From the NCBI GenBank assembly GCA_017517845.1, contig JAFWXW010000009.1, positions 62,001-126,000 on the forward strand: 64,000 nt of DNA, given 5' to 3'. The notes beneath the pieces are model-generated. The model ran no database searches. It was not told the origin of the DNA and worked only from the letters and a program-made list of their open reading frames with translations. The position numbers and the translations under genes were made by a program. Shown here piece after piece: positions 8,557 to 17,307 of the stretch (positions within the stretch are counted from its first letter, which is position 1; each line of letters starts with the position of its first letter). This DNA comes from Paludibacteraceae bacterium. GTDB lineage: Bacteria; Bacteroidota; Bacteroidia; Bacteroidales; Paludibacteraceae.

Positions 8557-8880
8557 TTATTTTTTATTTGGGTTGCGAAAATATGTTTTGTCTTCTATAT
8601 ATTCTTGTGTTGCCAAAAGAACTGGTTTAGGAAGACGTTCGTAGTACTTAGAAATTTCTATTTGTTCGCGATTTTCAAATACTTCTTCCAAGTTATCTAC
8701 ATTATTACTAGAGAATTCTTCTAGTTTACGTTTTAACTCGTCTTTGATTTCAACACTTATTTGGTTAGCACGTTTACCTATGATAGCAACAGTTTCATAT
8801 ACGTTACCTGTGTTTTCGCATAGGCTGTTCACATCACGTGTTACGGTGTTAGTTGGAGCGTTTGATTTTTTGTAATCCAT
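8557..8880 (-). CDS. rpoZ: RNA polymerase omega subunit (Rpb6 type)
   Basis: A 107-residue protein of the divergent Bacteroidota omega family. The recognisable segments are NVYETVAIIGKRANQISVEIK, the omega/Rpb6 core that braces the beta-prime subunit, and FENREQIEISKYYERLPKPVLLATQEY at the C-terminus. It sits between bamD (18-base gap) and coaBC (12-base gap), the normal position in this phylum. Confidence 0.93.
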   Translation of the reverse strand: MDYKKSNAPTNTVTRDVNSLCENTGNVYETVAIIGKRANQISVEIKDELKRKLEEFSSNNVDNLEEVFENREQIEISKYYERLPKPVLLATQEYIEDKTYFRNPNKK

Positions 8881-8898
8881 TTTTATATATAAATTAGG

Positions 8899-9738
8899 TT
8901 AATCTTCTGTTTCTTCAAACTGAGATAAAACACGTTTTAGGTGAGTGGCTATTTTTTCTACCTCTTTTTTATGTTTAGTCTCAGGATATTCTTGTAAAAA
9001 ATAATAGCATTCATCTAGAGCATCTTCACTACGTTCTTTTAATTTCTCTAAAACACTATTAATAGCCTCTTTGTATTTAGCACGCACTATAATAATAGAG
9101 TAATCTTCTTTGTAACTTGTGTTAGGGTAATCGTTTAACGCATTTTGAGCACTTACCACTGCAGCTCTATAGTTATTACCCCTATAATTACCAAGATTAT
9201 AGTATAGTTGTGCGTTTTTCAAGTCTCTTAAAGCCAACTTTTCATACATTTCTGCTTGAAGTTCTTTTGCTCTAGGAGTCTGCTCATTGTAAGGGAAGGT
9301 TTCTATAAAAATCTGGAAACGTTCTATCGCCTTTACAGTGGCAGTTTGGTCAAGCTCTGCCTCTGGAGACTGATGATAATAAGAATACGCAAGCATAAAC
9401 ATACACTCTGTGTAATGACTTCCTCTAAGGTAAGTATTTACGTATGTTTGGTAATGATGTGCTGACGCAATATATTCTTTTCTCTTAAAATGACTTGTTG
9501 AAAGAAGATATAAAATATTTTCAGATCTCTCTGTCCCTTTATAGGCATTAGAAACTTCGTCTAGTAGGGTAATAGTTTTTTTATAATCTTCTTCATTAAA
9601 ACACTTGATAGCAAACTCATATTTAGCATTGTTATCAGTGCTTTTAAGTATTTGTTTATACTCTTTTTTGTCTATTTTAGCCAAACAAACTTGACTGCAA
9701 AACACAAATAGGCATAATATGTATAAAAATCTATTCAT
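8899..9738 (-). CDS. bamD: Outer membrane assembly factor BamD
   Basis: BamD is the essential TPR lipoprotein partner of BamA in inserting outer-membrane proteins. The 279-residue product has a signal sequence (MNRFLYILCLFVFCSQ) with a possible lipobox Cys14, then YKQILKSTDNNAKYEFAIKCFNEEDYKKT and about five TPR-like repeats. I chose ATG at 9738. The longer frame from TTG 9756 would contain the promoter's -7 box. With this start the mRNA leader would be only a few bases. It heads the bamD-rpoZ-coaBC-DUF4835-recN cluster. Confidence 0.92.
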   Translation of the reverse strand: MNRFLYILCLFVFCSQVCLAKIDKKEYKQILKSTDNNAKYEFAIKCFNEEDYKKTITLLDEVSNAYKGTERSENILYLLSTSHFKRKEYIASAHHYQTYVNTYLRGSHYTECMFMLAYSYYHQSPEAELDQTATVKAIERFQIFIETFPYNEQTPRAKELQAEMYEKLALRDLKNAQLYYNLGNYRGNNYRAAVVSAQNALNDYPNTSYKEDYSIIIVRAKYKEAINSVLEKLKERSEDALDECYYFLQEYPETKHKKEVEKIATHLKRVLSQFEETED

Positions 9739-9745
9739 TGAAGTG

Positions 9746-9776
9746 CAAAGGTACAAATTTTAAATAAAATAGCAAA
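9746..9776 (-). promoter_or_regulatory. Promoter of the bamD-rpoZ-coaBC cluster
   Basis: On the minus strand TTTG (9773-9776), 19 bases, TACCTTTG (9746-9753). Both boxes and the spacing match the consensus exactly. The predicted start lies at or just before the bamD ATG, so the message is nearly leaderless. Confidence 0.85.
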
Positions 9777-9850
9777 AAAATAATGCAATCGCAAACCTAA
9801 ATATTCTTAATAAATAGTTTTGTATGGTTTATAGTGTTTATATGATTTAA

Positions 9851-11017
9851 TCACTTCCATTTATAATGTGCTTTTGGTCTAAAGTAGGCTGCTAGGTATA
9901 GATATAGATTTATAAGTGGAAGGAAAATATCCATAAAACATATACCTGCATAATATTTTCTTTCTCCTAACTGTTTGGCATTCAGGTTGATGATAATGTA
10001 TTGGACAATATATCTTAATAAAAATGCTCCTGGTGCAATGAAATACCAGTATGGTATTTGACAAACTGCCGTTAATAAAATTCCTAAATAAAATAAGAAT
10101 CTACTGCCAAGTTCTGTTCCTAGGAGTAGTTTGGAAGAAAATTTGTATCTACCAGAAGTGGAAAGGTGACGTTCCTTTTGTCTTAAAAATGCAGAAAAAC
10201 CTATTTTTTCTTCAGAAACAGTGATGCTTTCTGGTGCTATGCACACAGAAGTATTGTTGCCACAGGCAAAATCATTTATAAATAAATCATCGTCACCAGA
10301 TTGAATATCTAGATGTTTTGAAAAACCTTTGGAACTCTCAAAAAAACTTTTTCTATATGCCATATTCCTGCCCACACCCATATAAGGAAAACCTGCAATG
10401 GCATAATTTAGGTACTGAATACCAATAAACAAAGTGTCGAATACCTGAACCAAGTTGGTAAAACTCTTGTTCTTATTATAAGCTCCATAACCTAGGACTA
10501 TTTGTTTCTGTGCAGAGAAACTTCTAACCATATTTTCTAACCATTTGTCAGAAATAGGTTCACAGTCTGCATCGGTAAATACCAAAATATCATTTTTTGC
10601 TGCTTTTACACCCAAAATAACTGCTATTTTTTTAGAGTCTATATATTTGGCATTGTGAGGAACGAAACTAGTTTTAAGGTGTGGATATTCCTTTTTGTAT
10701 AGTTCTAAAACTGTTTCTGTTTCGTCAATAGAACGGTCATTTATAACTATAACTTCATATTTAGGATAATTCTGTTTTAGTACACTTGGAAGATGTTTCT
10801 TTAAATTTTCTTCTTCATTTCTGGCACAAATAATTACAGATACCTCTGGAAGTTCTTCCATAAGTTTAATTTTACCTTTGTTTATTCTACGTTTATGCCT
10901 AAAAATGGCAGTATAGAAACGTAAGTAATAATACAACTGTATTAAAAGGCTAAAAAATACTACTGCCAAACATATTAGTTCGGCAGTAGAGTAGGAGTTT
11001 AAAAGTGTTTCTAACAT
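9851..11017 (-). CDS. Membrane glycosyltransferase, family 2
   Basis: A 388-residue GT2 enzyme. An N-terminal membrane segment (about residues 10-33) precedes PEVSVIICARNEEENL. Metal and substrate motifs are INDRS, FTDADCEP (DxD), and SGDDDLF, with QKERH in place of the QxxRW motif of processive enzymes. Three or four C-terminal membrane segments follow. The layout suggests polysaccharide or glycolipid synthesis at the inner membrane. It follows lysA by 3 bases but has no obvious link to lysine synthesis. Confidence 0.85.
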   Translation of the reverse strand: MLETLLNSYSTAELICLAVVFFSLLIQLYYYLRFYTAIFRHKRRINKGKIKLMEELPEVSVIICARNEEENLKKHLPSVLKQNYPKYEVIVINDRSIDETETVLELYKKEYPHLKTSFVPHNAKYIDSKKIAVILGVKAAKNDILVFTDADCEPISDKWLENMVRSFSAQKQIVLGYGAYNKNKSFTNLVQVFDTLFIGIQYLNYAIAGFPYMGVGRNMAYRKSFFESSKGFSKHLDIQSGDDDLFINDFACGNNTSVCIAPESITVSEEKIGFSAFLRQKERHLSTSGRYKFSSKLLLGTELGSRFLFYLGILLTAVCQIPYWYFIAPGAFLLRYIVQYIIINLNAKQLGERKYYAGICFMDIFLPLINLYLYLAAYFRPKAHYKWK

Positions 11018-11020
11018 TGT

Positions 11021-12178
11021 TTATTCAAAATCTTCTGAAAAATAACTATTAGGAAGGTTTCTTAAATTGTATTGAGAACTCATTACCTCTCCGTATGCTC
11101 CAGCAGAACGTAATGCTATAATATCACCACGTTTTACTTCGTTTAGCATAACTTCTTTGCCGAATACGTCAGAAGACTCACAGATAGGTCCTACAACATC
11201 GTATTCTTTTTCGGCTAGGTTACTACTTAAATTTTCTATCCTATGATATGCGTCATACATGGCAGGACGAATAAGTTCTGTGAAACCAGCATCTAAAATG
11301 GCAAATCTTTTAACTTCGCCTTCTTTTACGTAAAGGACACGGCTAATTAGATTGCCACATTGACCAACCACAGCTCTACCAAGCTCGAAGTGGATATTTT
11401 GACCTCCTCTGCGTTCTACAAGTTTGTTGAACACTGCAAAGTAGTTTTCAAAATCTGGAATGTTAATATGGTTAGGGTGGTGGTAGTCTATACCCAATCC
11501 ACCTCCAAAATTCATATTTGGAAATGTAAAACCTTCTTTTTCTAAACTATCTTGAAGCTCATTCGCCTTGATACAAAGGTCTTTGAAAGCACTCATATCT
11601 GTGATTTGTGAACCAATATGAAAATGAAGACCTACCACTTCTATATTAGAAAGTGTTTTAGCTTCTTTGATAACACTAGAAATCTGGCTAAGATTTATAC
11701 CAAATTTGTTTTCAGAAAGTCCAGTTGTAATCTTTGCGTGAGTGTGAGCATCTACATTTGGGTTTACTCTGAATTCTACTCTAGCTATTTTATTTTTGGC
11801 AATTGCCAATTCATTTATAATATATAACTCTGCCAAAGATTCTACATTGAAACAGAAAATATCTGCATCCAATGCCAAGTTGATCTCCCAATCTGCTTTG
11901 CCAACACCAGCAAAAACCACTTTGTCTGCAGAGAATCCTGCTTCTATCGCAGCTCTAACTTCACCACCACTCACGCAGTCTGCACCGAAACCATAACTTG
12001 CTATAAGTTTAAGGATTCGTGGATTAGCATTAGCCTTTATGGCATAATGTTGAGTGAAATTGTACTTATCAGTTTCTTTCTTTATTGCCTCTAAAGTGTT
12101 TTTTAGTAGGGTAGTATCGTAAAAATAGAATGGGGTAGTTATATTACCCCATTTTTCTATTGGAAAAGTTCCTTTCAT
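11021..12178 (-). CDS. lysA: Diaminopimelate decarboxylase
   Basis: The last step of lysine synthesis: meso-DAP to lysine with PLP. Motifs of the fold-III PLP decarboxylases are present: the Schiff-base lysine in HYAIKANANP (about residue 48), HFHIGSQI, GGGLGIDY, the ELGRAVVG region, and the C-terminal CESSDVFG with the active-site cysteine. Length 385 is normal. It lies 20 bases downstream of lysC and is probably in one transcript with it. Confidence 0.96.
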   Translation of the reverse strand: MKGTFPIEKWGNITTPFYFYDTTLLKNTLEAIKKETDKYNFTQHYAIKANANPRILKLIASYGFGADCVSGGEVRAAIEAGFSADKVVFAGVGKADWEINLALDADIFCFNVESLAELYIINELAIAKNKIARVEFRVNPNVDAHTHAKITTGLSENKFGINLSQISSVIKEAKTLSNIEVVGLHFHIGSQITDMSAFKDLCIKANELQDSLEKEGFTFPNMNFGGGLGIDYHHPNHINIPDFENYFAVFNKLVERRGGQNIHFELGRAVVGQCGNLISRVLYVKEGEVKRFAILDAGFTELIRPAMYDAYHRIENLSSNLAEKEYDVVGPICESSDVFGKEVMLNEVKRGDIIALRSAGAYGEVMSSQYNLRNLPNSYFSEDFE

Positions 12179-12198
12179 ATTATATTATTATATGAATA

Positions 12199-13515
12199 TT
12201 AGAATAATTCTTTACTTAATGATTCTAAAGCACGTTTTTTGTCTGCAGCTTTTACTAGAAATGATACATTATAATTACTTCCGCCGTATGAAATCATTCT
12301 TACAGGAATATCTTTTAATGCATTAACTATTTTTGCTTGGAAACCAACGTTTTCAGAATCCATATCGCCAACAACACAGATGATAACCATGTCTTTTTCT
12401 ACGGTTACAGTACCGAATGTTTTAAGTTCGTTTACTATTTCATCTAAATGTTTATCGTTGTCGATAGTTACAGAAACACCCACTTCTGATGTGGTAATCA
12501 TGTCTATAGATGTTTTATGCGTTGCAAAACATTCAAATACTTTGCTCAAGAAACCATGAGCTAGTAACATACGACCAGATTTAATCTTAATGGCAGTGAT
12601 GTTGTCTTTTGCGGCTACAGCTTCTATCTTTTTAGGTGTAATTTTGGTAGAAATTAATGTTCCTTGTGCTTGTGGGTCCATTGTATTTAATAGACGCACA
12701 GGAATGTTTTCCAATTTTGCAGGAAGAATGCAAGTAGGGTGAAGGATCTTAGCACCGAAATATGCAAGTTCTGCAGCTTCGTCGAAGTGAAGTGTTGCCA
12801 CAGGTTTTGTGTTCTCTACAAAACGAGGGTCATTATTGTGCATACCGTCTATATCTGTCCAGATTTGTATTTCAGATGCTTTAACTGCAGCACCAATAAG
12901 AGATGCTGTGTAGTCACTACCACCACGTTGAAGGTTGTCTATTTCATTATAAGCATTTCTACAAATATAACCTTGTGTAATATAAATTTCTGTATCAGAA
13001 GGTAATACAGATAGAGATTTATTGATATTGGTACGAATATAAGCTAGGTCTGGCTCGTTATTCTTATCTATACGCATAAAATCTAATGCAGGAAGTAGGA
13101 CAGATTTAATACCTATTTCTTGTAAATATAGATTTACCATAGCAGTGGACATAAGTTCACCTTGTGCCAATATGATTTTTTCATCAAACAAAAGGAATAC
13201 ATTATTTTGTGTAAACTTACGAAGCAAATCGAAGTGTACCTTTAATATATTATTAGCTTCTACTTTGGTTTCATCTTTAGAATAAAGCTCATCTACCACA
13301 GCAGCGTACTTTTGTTCCATTTTGTTGATTACCTCATTAGCACTAACAGGGTTTTTCTTATATAGATAGTCTGCTATTTCAACTAATGTATTAGTAGTGC
13401 CAGACATGGCAGAAAGTACTACTATTTTTTGATCCCCATCACAAATCAAAGAAGCTACTTCTTTCATTCTAGTCGCAGAACCTACAGATGTTCCGCCAAA
13501 TTTTAAAACTTTCAT
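12199..13515 (-). CDS. lysC: Aspartate kinase (monofunctional)
   Basis: Phosphorylates aspartate, the first step to lysine, threonine and methionine. KVLKFGGTSVGS opens the kinase domain and GGSDYTASLIGAAVKA is the aspartate-binding loop. Two ACT domains at the C-terminus are expected to sense end product. ATG 13515 gives a 438-residue protein starting at MKVLKFGG; the longer frame would run through the TAACTTTG promoter box. A second aspartokinase is fused to homoserine dehydrogenase in thrA (31741-34167). Being next to lysA suggests this one serves lysine. Confidence 0.95.
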   Translation of the reverse strand: MKVLKFGGTSVGSATRMKEVASLICDGDQKIVVLSAMSGTTNTLVEIADYLYKKNPVSANEVINKMEQKYAAVVDELYSKDETKVEANNILKVHFDLLRKFTQNNVFLLFDEKIILAQGELMSTAMVNLYLQEIGIKSVLLPALDFMRIDKNNEPDLAYIRTNINKSLSVLPSDTEIYITQGYICRNAYNEIDNLQRGGSDYTASLIGAAVKASEIQIWTDIDGMHNNDPRFVENTKPVATLHFDEAAELAYFGAKILHPTCILPAKLENIPVRLLNTMDPQAQGTLISTKITPKKIEAVAAKDNITAIKIKSGRMLLAHGFLSKVFECFATHKTSIDMITTSEVGVSVTIDNDKHLDEIVNELKTFGTVTVEKDMVIICVVGDMDSENVGFQAKIVNALKDIPVRMISYGGSNYNVSFLVKAADKKRALESLSKELF

Positions 13516-13539
13516 AGTTATAAGAATTAAATTTTGGCA

Positions 13540-13547
13540 CAAAGTTA
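13540..13547 (-). promoter_or_regulatory. -7 box of the lysC-lysA promoter
   Basis: Minus-strand TAACTTTG, 24 bases before the lysC ATG. No matching upstream TTTG at 19-21 bases. Confidence 0.5.
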
Positions 13548-13692
13548 ATAAAAAAATCATTATCTACGCCTAAAGAATGTAATAATTATATTTATAATGT
13601 GTAAAGTCAAATAATTAACACATATATAAATGTGTTATTTTATGGTTTAAATGTTAAAAGATGTTATTTTATAGAATTTATTGGTCAAATAT

Positions 13693-13723
13693 TTTGCAGA
13701 TATGAAAAATAGCATTACCTTTG
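13693..13723 (+). promoter_or_regulatory. Strong consensus promoter for a candidate sRNA
   Basis: TTTG (13693-13696), 19 bases, TACCTTTG (13716-13723). The match is exact, yet no gene start follows before a terminator at 13773. Confidence 0.8.
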
Positions 13724-13729
13724 TGACAT

Positions 13730-13807
13730 ATTAGTTTTCTTCGTAAGAAAAAGATTAAGAATTAAGATGGGGCAAATGGTTACCGAGCGAGGTAACCATT
13801 TGTTTTT
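13730..13807 (+). ncRNA. Candidate small RNA (about 78 nt) upstream of nqr
   Basis: A consensus promoter is followed about 50 bases later by a textbook terminator, giving a short transcript. The RNA would hold a 7-bp hairpin TTTTCTT/AAGAAAA (13735-13751) and then the terminator stem. It lies between divergent lysC and nqrA. The nqr operon seems to have its own -7 box at 13964, so this is more likely a separate RNA than a simple leader, although an attenuated nqr leader is possible. Confidence 0.6.
13773..13807 (+). terminator. Terminator of the candidate sRNA
   Basis: CAAATGGTTACC (13773-13784) and GGTAACCATTTG (13791-13802) pair perfectly over 12 bp with loop GAGCGA, followed by TTTTTG. Confidence 0.9.
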
Positions 13808-13852
13808 GTATACATTCCAATCTTTATTTCTCTGCAGACTCATAAATATTTC

Positions 13853-13878
13853 ACGGACAATGCACGCATTGTCCCTAC
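13853..13878 (+). repeat. Short palindromic repeat, copy 1 (GGACAATG hairpin)
   Basis: GGACAATG / CATTGTCC with loop CACG, flanked by AC and CTAC. The reverse complement of this 26-base sequence is found at 50945-50970 with one base different (loop CACT). Confidence 0.75.
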
Positions 13879-13891
13879 ACAGTTATTGTAT

Positions 13892-13924
13892 AACTCCTAA
13901 CTCCTCACTCCTAACTCCTAACTT
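13892..13924 (-). repeat. Heptamer array between sRNA and nqrA
   Basis: Four units of TTAGGAG/TGAGGAG read on the minus strand. It lies in the 498-base gap between lysC and nqrA, which otherwise holds the lysC promoter, candidate sRNA, palindromic repeat and nqr promoter box. Confidence 0.9.
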
Positions 13925-13963
13925 TTCTTCACATCTCTATACAAAAATTCCAAATTATTTTAT

Positions 13964-13971
13964 TATCTTTG
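13964..13971 (+). promoter_or_regulatory. -7 box of the nqr operon promoter
   Basis: TATCTTTG fits TAnnTTTG and lies 42 bases before the nqrA ATG. The -33 element is not evident. Confidence 0.5.
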
Positions 13972-14013
13972 TGCGAATTTTTTTAATGAAACTTTTATTC
14001 GTCAAAAATATTT

Positions 14014-15366
14014 ATGGCAGATTTAATTAAAATTAAGCAAGGCCTTAATATTCAGATGGTTGGACAAGCCAAAGAGGAATATGGCCGCGTATCCCAATCA
14101 GCCCTAATAGGATTTACTCCAGAAAGTTTTTATGGAATAACTCCTAAACCAGTGGCTAAGGTTGGTGATAAGGTGAAGGTTGGTTCTGTTTTATTTATAG
14201 ATAAAAAGAATCCAGACCTAAAGATAGTTTCACCAGTTAGTGGTGAGTTGTTAGCAATTAATCGTGGAGAAAGACGTAAAATCCTAGATTTCGTAGTTCA
14301 AAATGATTTTAAAGCAGAACAAGCGGAAATTAAGCCAATTGATTTAAATGGCTCTGCAGAAGAAGTTAAATCTTCTCTTTCTGATGCAGGTTTCTTAGCT
14401 TTCTTCAAACAACGTCCATACGACGTTTGTATAGCTCCAACAGATTCTCCTAGAGCTATATTTATTTCAGCTTTTGACAAAGCTCCTTTGGCACCAAATC
14501 TAGATTTTATTTTAAAAGATGAAGTTTCAAACTTCCAAGCAGGTATTAATGCTATTAGTAAAATAGCTCCTGTATATGTGGGAGTAGAAAAAGGTTGCTC
14601 ATGGGCTGCTCAACTTCAAAATGCTACAGTAACTCAGTTTGAAGGTGATTATCCTGCTAGCAACGTTGGTGTTCAAATAAATAAAGTAGCACCTATCAAT
14701 CGTGGTGAAATAGTGTGGACTATAGCTCCTCAAGAAGTAGCTATTATTGGTCGTTTCGTTAATAAAGGAATTCTAGATTTCACCAAAATAGTAGCATTCT
14801 GTGGCGAAAATGCAGCAACCCCAGCATATTACAAAGTAGTAATGGGTAGTTCTGTAGCTACTATCGCAAAAGCAAATGTTTTAGAAGGTAGAAAACTACG
14901 TTATATTGCAGGTAACCCATTGTCTGGTACACAAGTTTCTGCAGATGCATGGTTAAATCCATTTGTTTCTCAACTAACTGTATTACCAGAAGGTGATGAT
15001 ACCCACGAATTAATAGGTTGGATTATGCCTCGCTTCAATAAATTTAGTTTAAATGGTTCTTTCTTATCAGGTCTATGTTCTTGCTTACGCAACAAATGTA
15101 AATATTCATTTGATGCACGTGTTTTGGGTGGAGAACGTCACATGATTATGTCTGGAGAATATGATAAAGTATTCCCAATGGATATTTATCCAGAATACCT
15201 AATCAAAGCTATTATCTCTGGAAATATAGAAAGAATGGAGGAACTTGGTATATATGAAGTAGCTCCAGAAGACTTCGCAGCAGCAGAATTTGTTTGTTCT
15301 TCAAAAGTAGAACTTCAAAAAATAGTTCGCGAAGGCTTAGATATGTTAAGAAAAGAAATGTGTTAA
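14014..15366 (+). CDS. nqrA: Na+-translocating NADH:quinone reductase subunit A
   Basis: NqrA is the cytosolic-side subunit of the six-subunit Na+ pump that moves electrons from NADH to quinone. The 450-residue length is normal. Characteristic segments include the N-terminal IKIKQGLNIQMVG-type start, the lipoyl/RnfC-like barrel GDKVKVGSVLFIDKKNP near residues 50-68, and RPYDVCIAPTDSPRAIFISAFDKAPLAPN. It opens the nqrABCDEF operon. Confidence 0.96.
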   Translation: MADLIKIKQGLNIQMVGQAKEEYGRVSQSALIGFTPESFYGITPKPVAKVGDKVKVGSVLFIDKKNPDLKIVSPVSGELLAINRGERRKILDFVVQNDFKAEQAEIKPIDLNGSAEEVKSSLSDAGFLAFFKQRPYDVCIAPTDSPRAIFISAFDKAPLAPNLDFILKDEVSNFQAGINAISKIAPVYVGVEKGCSWAAQLQNATVTQFEGDYPASNVGVQINKVAPINRGEIVWTIAPQEVAIIGRFVNKGILDFTKIVAFCGENAATPAYYKVVMGSSVATIAKANVLEGRKLRYIAGNPLSGTQVSADAWLNPFVSQLTVLPEGDDTHELIGWIMPRFNKFSLNGSFLSGLCSCLRNKCKYSFDARVLGGERHMIMSGEYDKVFPMDIYPEYLIKAIISGNIERMEELGIYEVAPEDFAAAEFVCSSKVELQKIVREGLDMLRKEMC

Positions 15367-15386
15367 GAAATTAATAAACTACAATA

Positions 15387-16595
15387 ATGAATGCTTTAAG
15401 AAATTTGCTCGATAAAATTAAACCTACTTTCTCAGAAGGAGGTAAATTATCGATGTTCCGTTCTGTCTTTGACGGATTTGAGACATTCTTATTCGTTCCG
15501 AATTCTACTTCTAAATCTGGAGCACATATCCACGATGCAGTAGATTCTAAACGAATTATGATTATGGTGGTAATAGCACTTATGCCTGCTTTATTATTTG
15601 GTATGTATAATGTGGGTTACCAACACTATTTATCAATAGGCCAACATGAAGTTACTAGCTTCTTTGAAATTTTCTTCTATGGTCTTTTAGCAGTATTACC
15701 TAAAATCATCGTTACTTATTTAGTTGGTTTAGGTATAGAATTTACAGTTGCCCAATTTAAAGGTGAAGAAATTCACGAAGGTTTCCTAGTGACAGGTATT
15801 ATTCTACCTATGATTGTTCCTGTAGATTGCCCACTATGGATTTTGGCTCTAGCTACTGCATTTGCAGTAATCTTTGCAAAAGAAATCTTTGGTGGTACAG
15901 GTATGAATATCTTCAACGTTGCTTTAATAGCTCGTGCATTCCTATTCTTTGCATATCCTTCTAAAATGTCTGGTGACAGCGTATGGATTCGCACAGATTC
16001 TACATTTGGAATAGGTGAGGGTGCTGTTGTTGATGGTTTCACAGGTGCTACTCCTCTAGGTCAAGTTGCTGTTTCTACAGGCTCAGAAGCACAAATTACA
16101 GATGCGTTAGGAAATGCTTCTAGCATTTGGGACGCAGTAATAGGTCTTGTTCCTGGTTCTATCGGTGAAACTAGTGTTATTGCGATAGCTCTAGGTGCTA
16201 TTCTTTTATTAGTAACTCGTATTGCAAGTTGGAAGGTTATGCTTTCTATCTTTGCTTCTGGTGCTTTAACAGCATTCTTATTCAATATTGCAGGTTTGGA
16301 TAATCCTGTAGCAAATTTACCATGGTACTATCATTTATCATTAGGTGGTTTTGCTTTCGGTGCAGTGTTTATGGCTACAGACCCTGTTACTTCTGCTCGT
16401 ACAGAAACTGGCAAATGGATTTATGGTATCCTAATAGGTTTCATGGCTATTGTAATCCGTGTTCTAAACCCAGGTTATCCAGAAGGTATGATGCTTGCTA
16501 TTCTTTTAATGAATGGTCTAGCTCCTGCTATTGACTACTTTGTAGTTCAACGTAATGTTTCAATGCGTGCTAAACGTGCTAAAATTCAAAAATAA
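15387..16595 (+). CDS. nqrB: Na+-NQR subunit B
   Basis: Polytopic membrane subunit (402 residues, about ten hydrophobic segments) carrying covalent FMN and riboflavin. The flavinylation motif is GFTGATPLG, with the acceptor predicted at Thr222. RnfD at 57001-57960 is its homologue. It starts 20 bases after nqrA. Confidence 0.96.
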   Translation: MNALRNLLDKIKPTFSEGGKLSMFRSVFDGFETFLFVPNSTSKSGAHIHDAVDSKRIMIMVVIALMPALLFGMYNVGYQHYLSIGQHEVTSFFEIFFYGLLAVLPKIIVTYLVGLGIEFTVAQFKGEEIHEGFLVTGIILPMIVPVDCPLWILALATAFAVIFAKEIFGGTGMNIFNVALIARAFLFFAYPSKMSGDSVWIRTDSTFGIGEGAVVDGFTGATPLGQVAVSTGSEAQITDALGNASSIWDAVIGLVPGSIGETSVIAIALGAILLLVTRIASWKVMLSIFASGALTAFLFNIAGLDNPVANLPWYYHLSLGGFAFGAVFMATDPVTSARTETGKWIYGILIGFMAIVIRVLNPGYPEGMMLAILLMNGLAPAIDYFVVQRNVSMRAKRAKIQK

Positions 16596-16603
16596 TAATC
16601 ATT

Positions 16604-17296
16604 ATGAATACAAATAGTAATACTTATACAATTATCTATGCTTCGGTAATGGTTATTATCGTTGCATTCCTTCTAGCATTTGTTTCTGGTGCTTTAAAAG
16701 AAACACAAGACGAAAATGTGAGATTAGATAAGAAAAAACAAATTCTTACTTCTCTTAATGTAAACTATGAAGGTGAAGATGCAGCTGCTCTTTATGATAA
16801 ATATGTTAAAGAAGAACTTATCATTAATTATGCAGGTGATGTAGTAGAAGAAACTGGTGCTTTTGATTTAGATGTTAAAGCAGAAAATGATAAAGTATTA
16901 GAAGAAAGAAATTTGGCGGTATTTGTATGCGAAGTAGATGGCGAATCTAAATATGTTTTACCTATTCGCGGTGCAGGTCTTTGGGGACCTATCTGGGGAT
17001 ATATTGCTTTAGATGCAGATAAAAATACTGTTTATGGTACATACTTCTCTCACCAAGGTGAAACTCCAGGGTTAGGTGCCGAAATTGCAAAACCTAAATT
17101 CTCAAATGCATTCAAATCTAAAAAGATAAAAAATGCAGCAGGTGAGTTCGTTTCTATCGCCATTGTTAAGCCAGGTAAAACTGATGACACAAAAGATTAT
17201 GTAGATGGTATCTCTGGTGGTACTATTACTTCTCAAGGTGTTGATGCTATGCTTATGGATGGTCTTGGTCAATATGTTAACTTTTTAAATAAATAG
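16604..17296 (+). CDS. nqrC: Na+-NQR subunit C
   Basis: A 230-residue subunit with one N-terminal membrane segment (residues 8-30) and a periplasmic FMN-binding domain. The acceptor motif is SGGTITSQG with Thr207 as predicted FMN site; the usual family motif is SGAT, so the third position is Gly instead of Ala. GETPGLGAEI is the conserved segment before it. ApbE, needed to attach FMN, is encoded at 51031-51948. Confidence 0.95.
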   Translation: MNTNSNTYTIIYASVMVIIVAFLLAFVSGALKETQDENVRLDKKKQILTSLNVNYEGEDAAALYDKYVKEELIINYAGDVVEETGAFDLDVKAENDKVLEERNLAVFVCEVDGESKYVLPIRGAGLWGPIWGYIALDADKNTVYGTYFSHQGETPGLGAEIAKPKFSNAFKSKKIKNAAGEFVSIAIVKPGKTDDTKDYVDGISGGTITSQGVDAMLMDGLGQYVNFLNK

Positions 17297-17307
17297 GAGG
17301 CTGCGTC

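Noticed and set aside
13767..14030. 87-codon plus-strand ORF before nqrA
   Set aside because: It runs through the sRNA terminator, a palindromic repeat and a heptamer array and overlaps the nqrA start in another frame.
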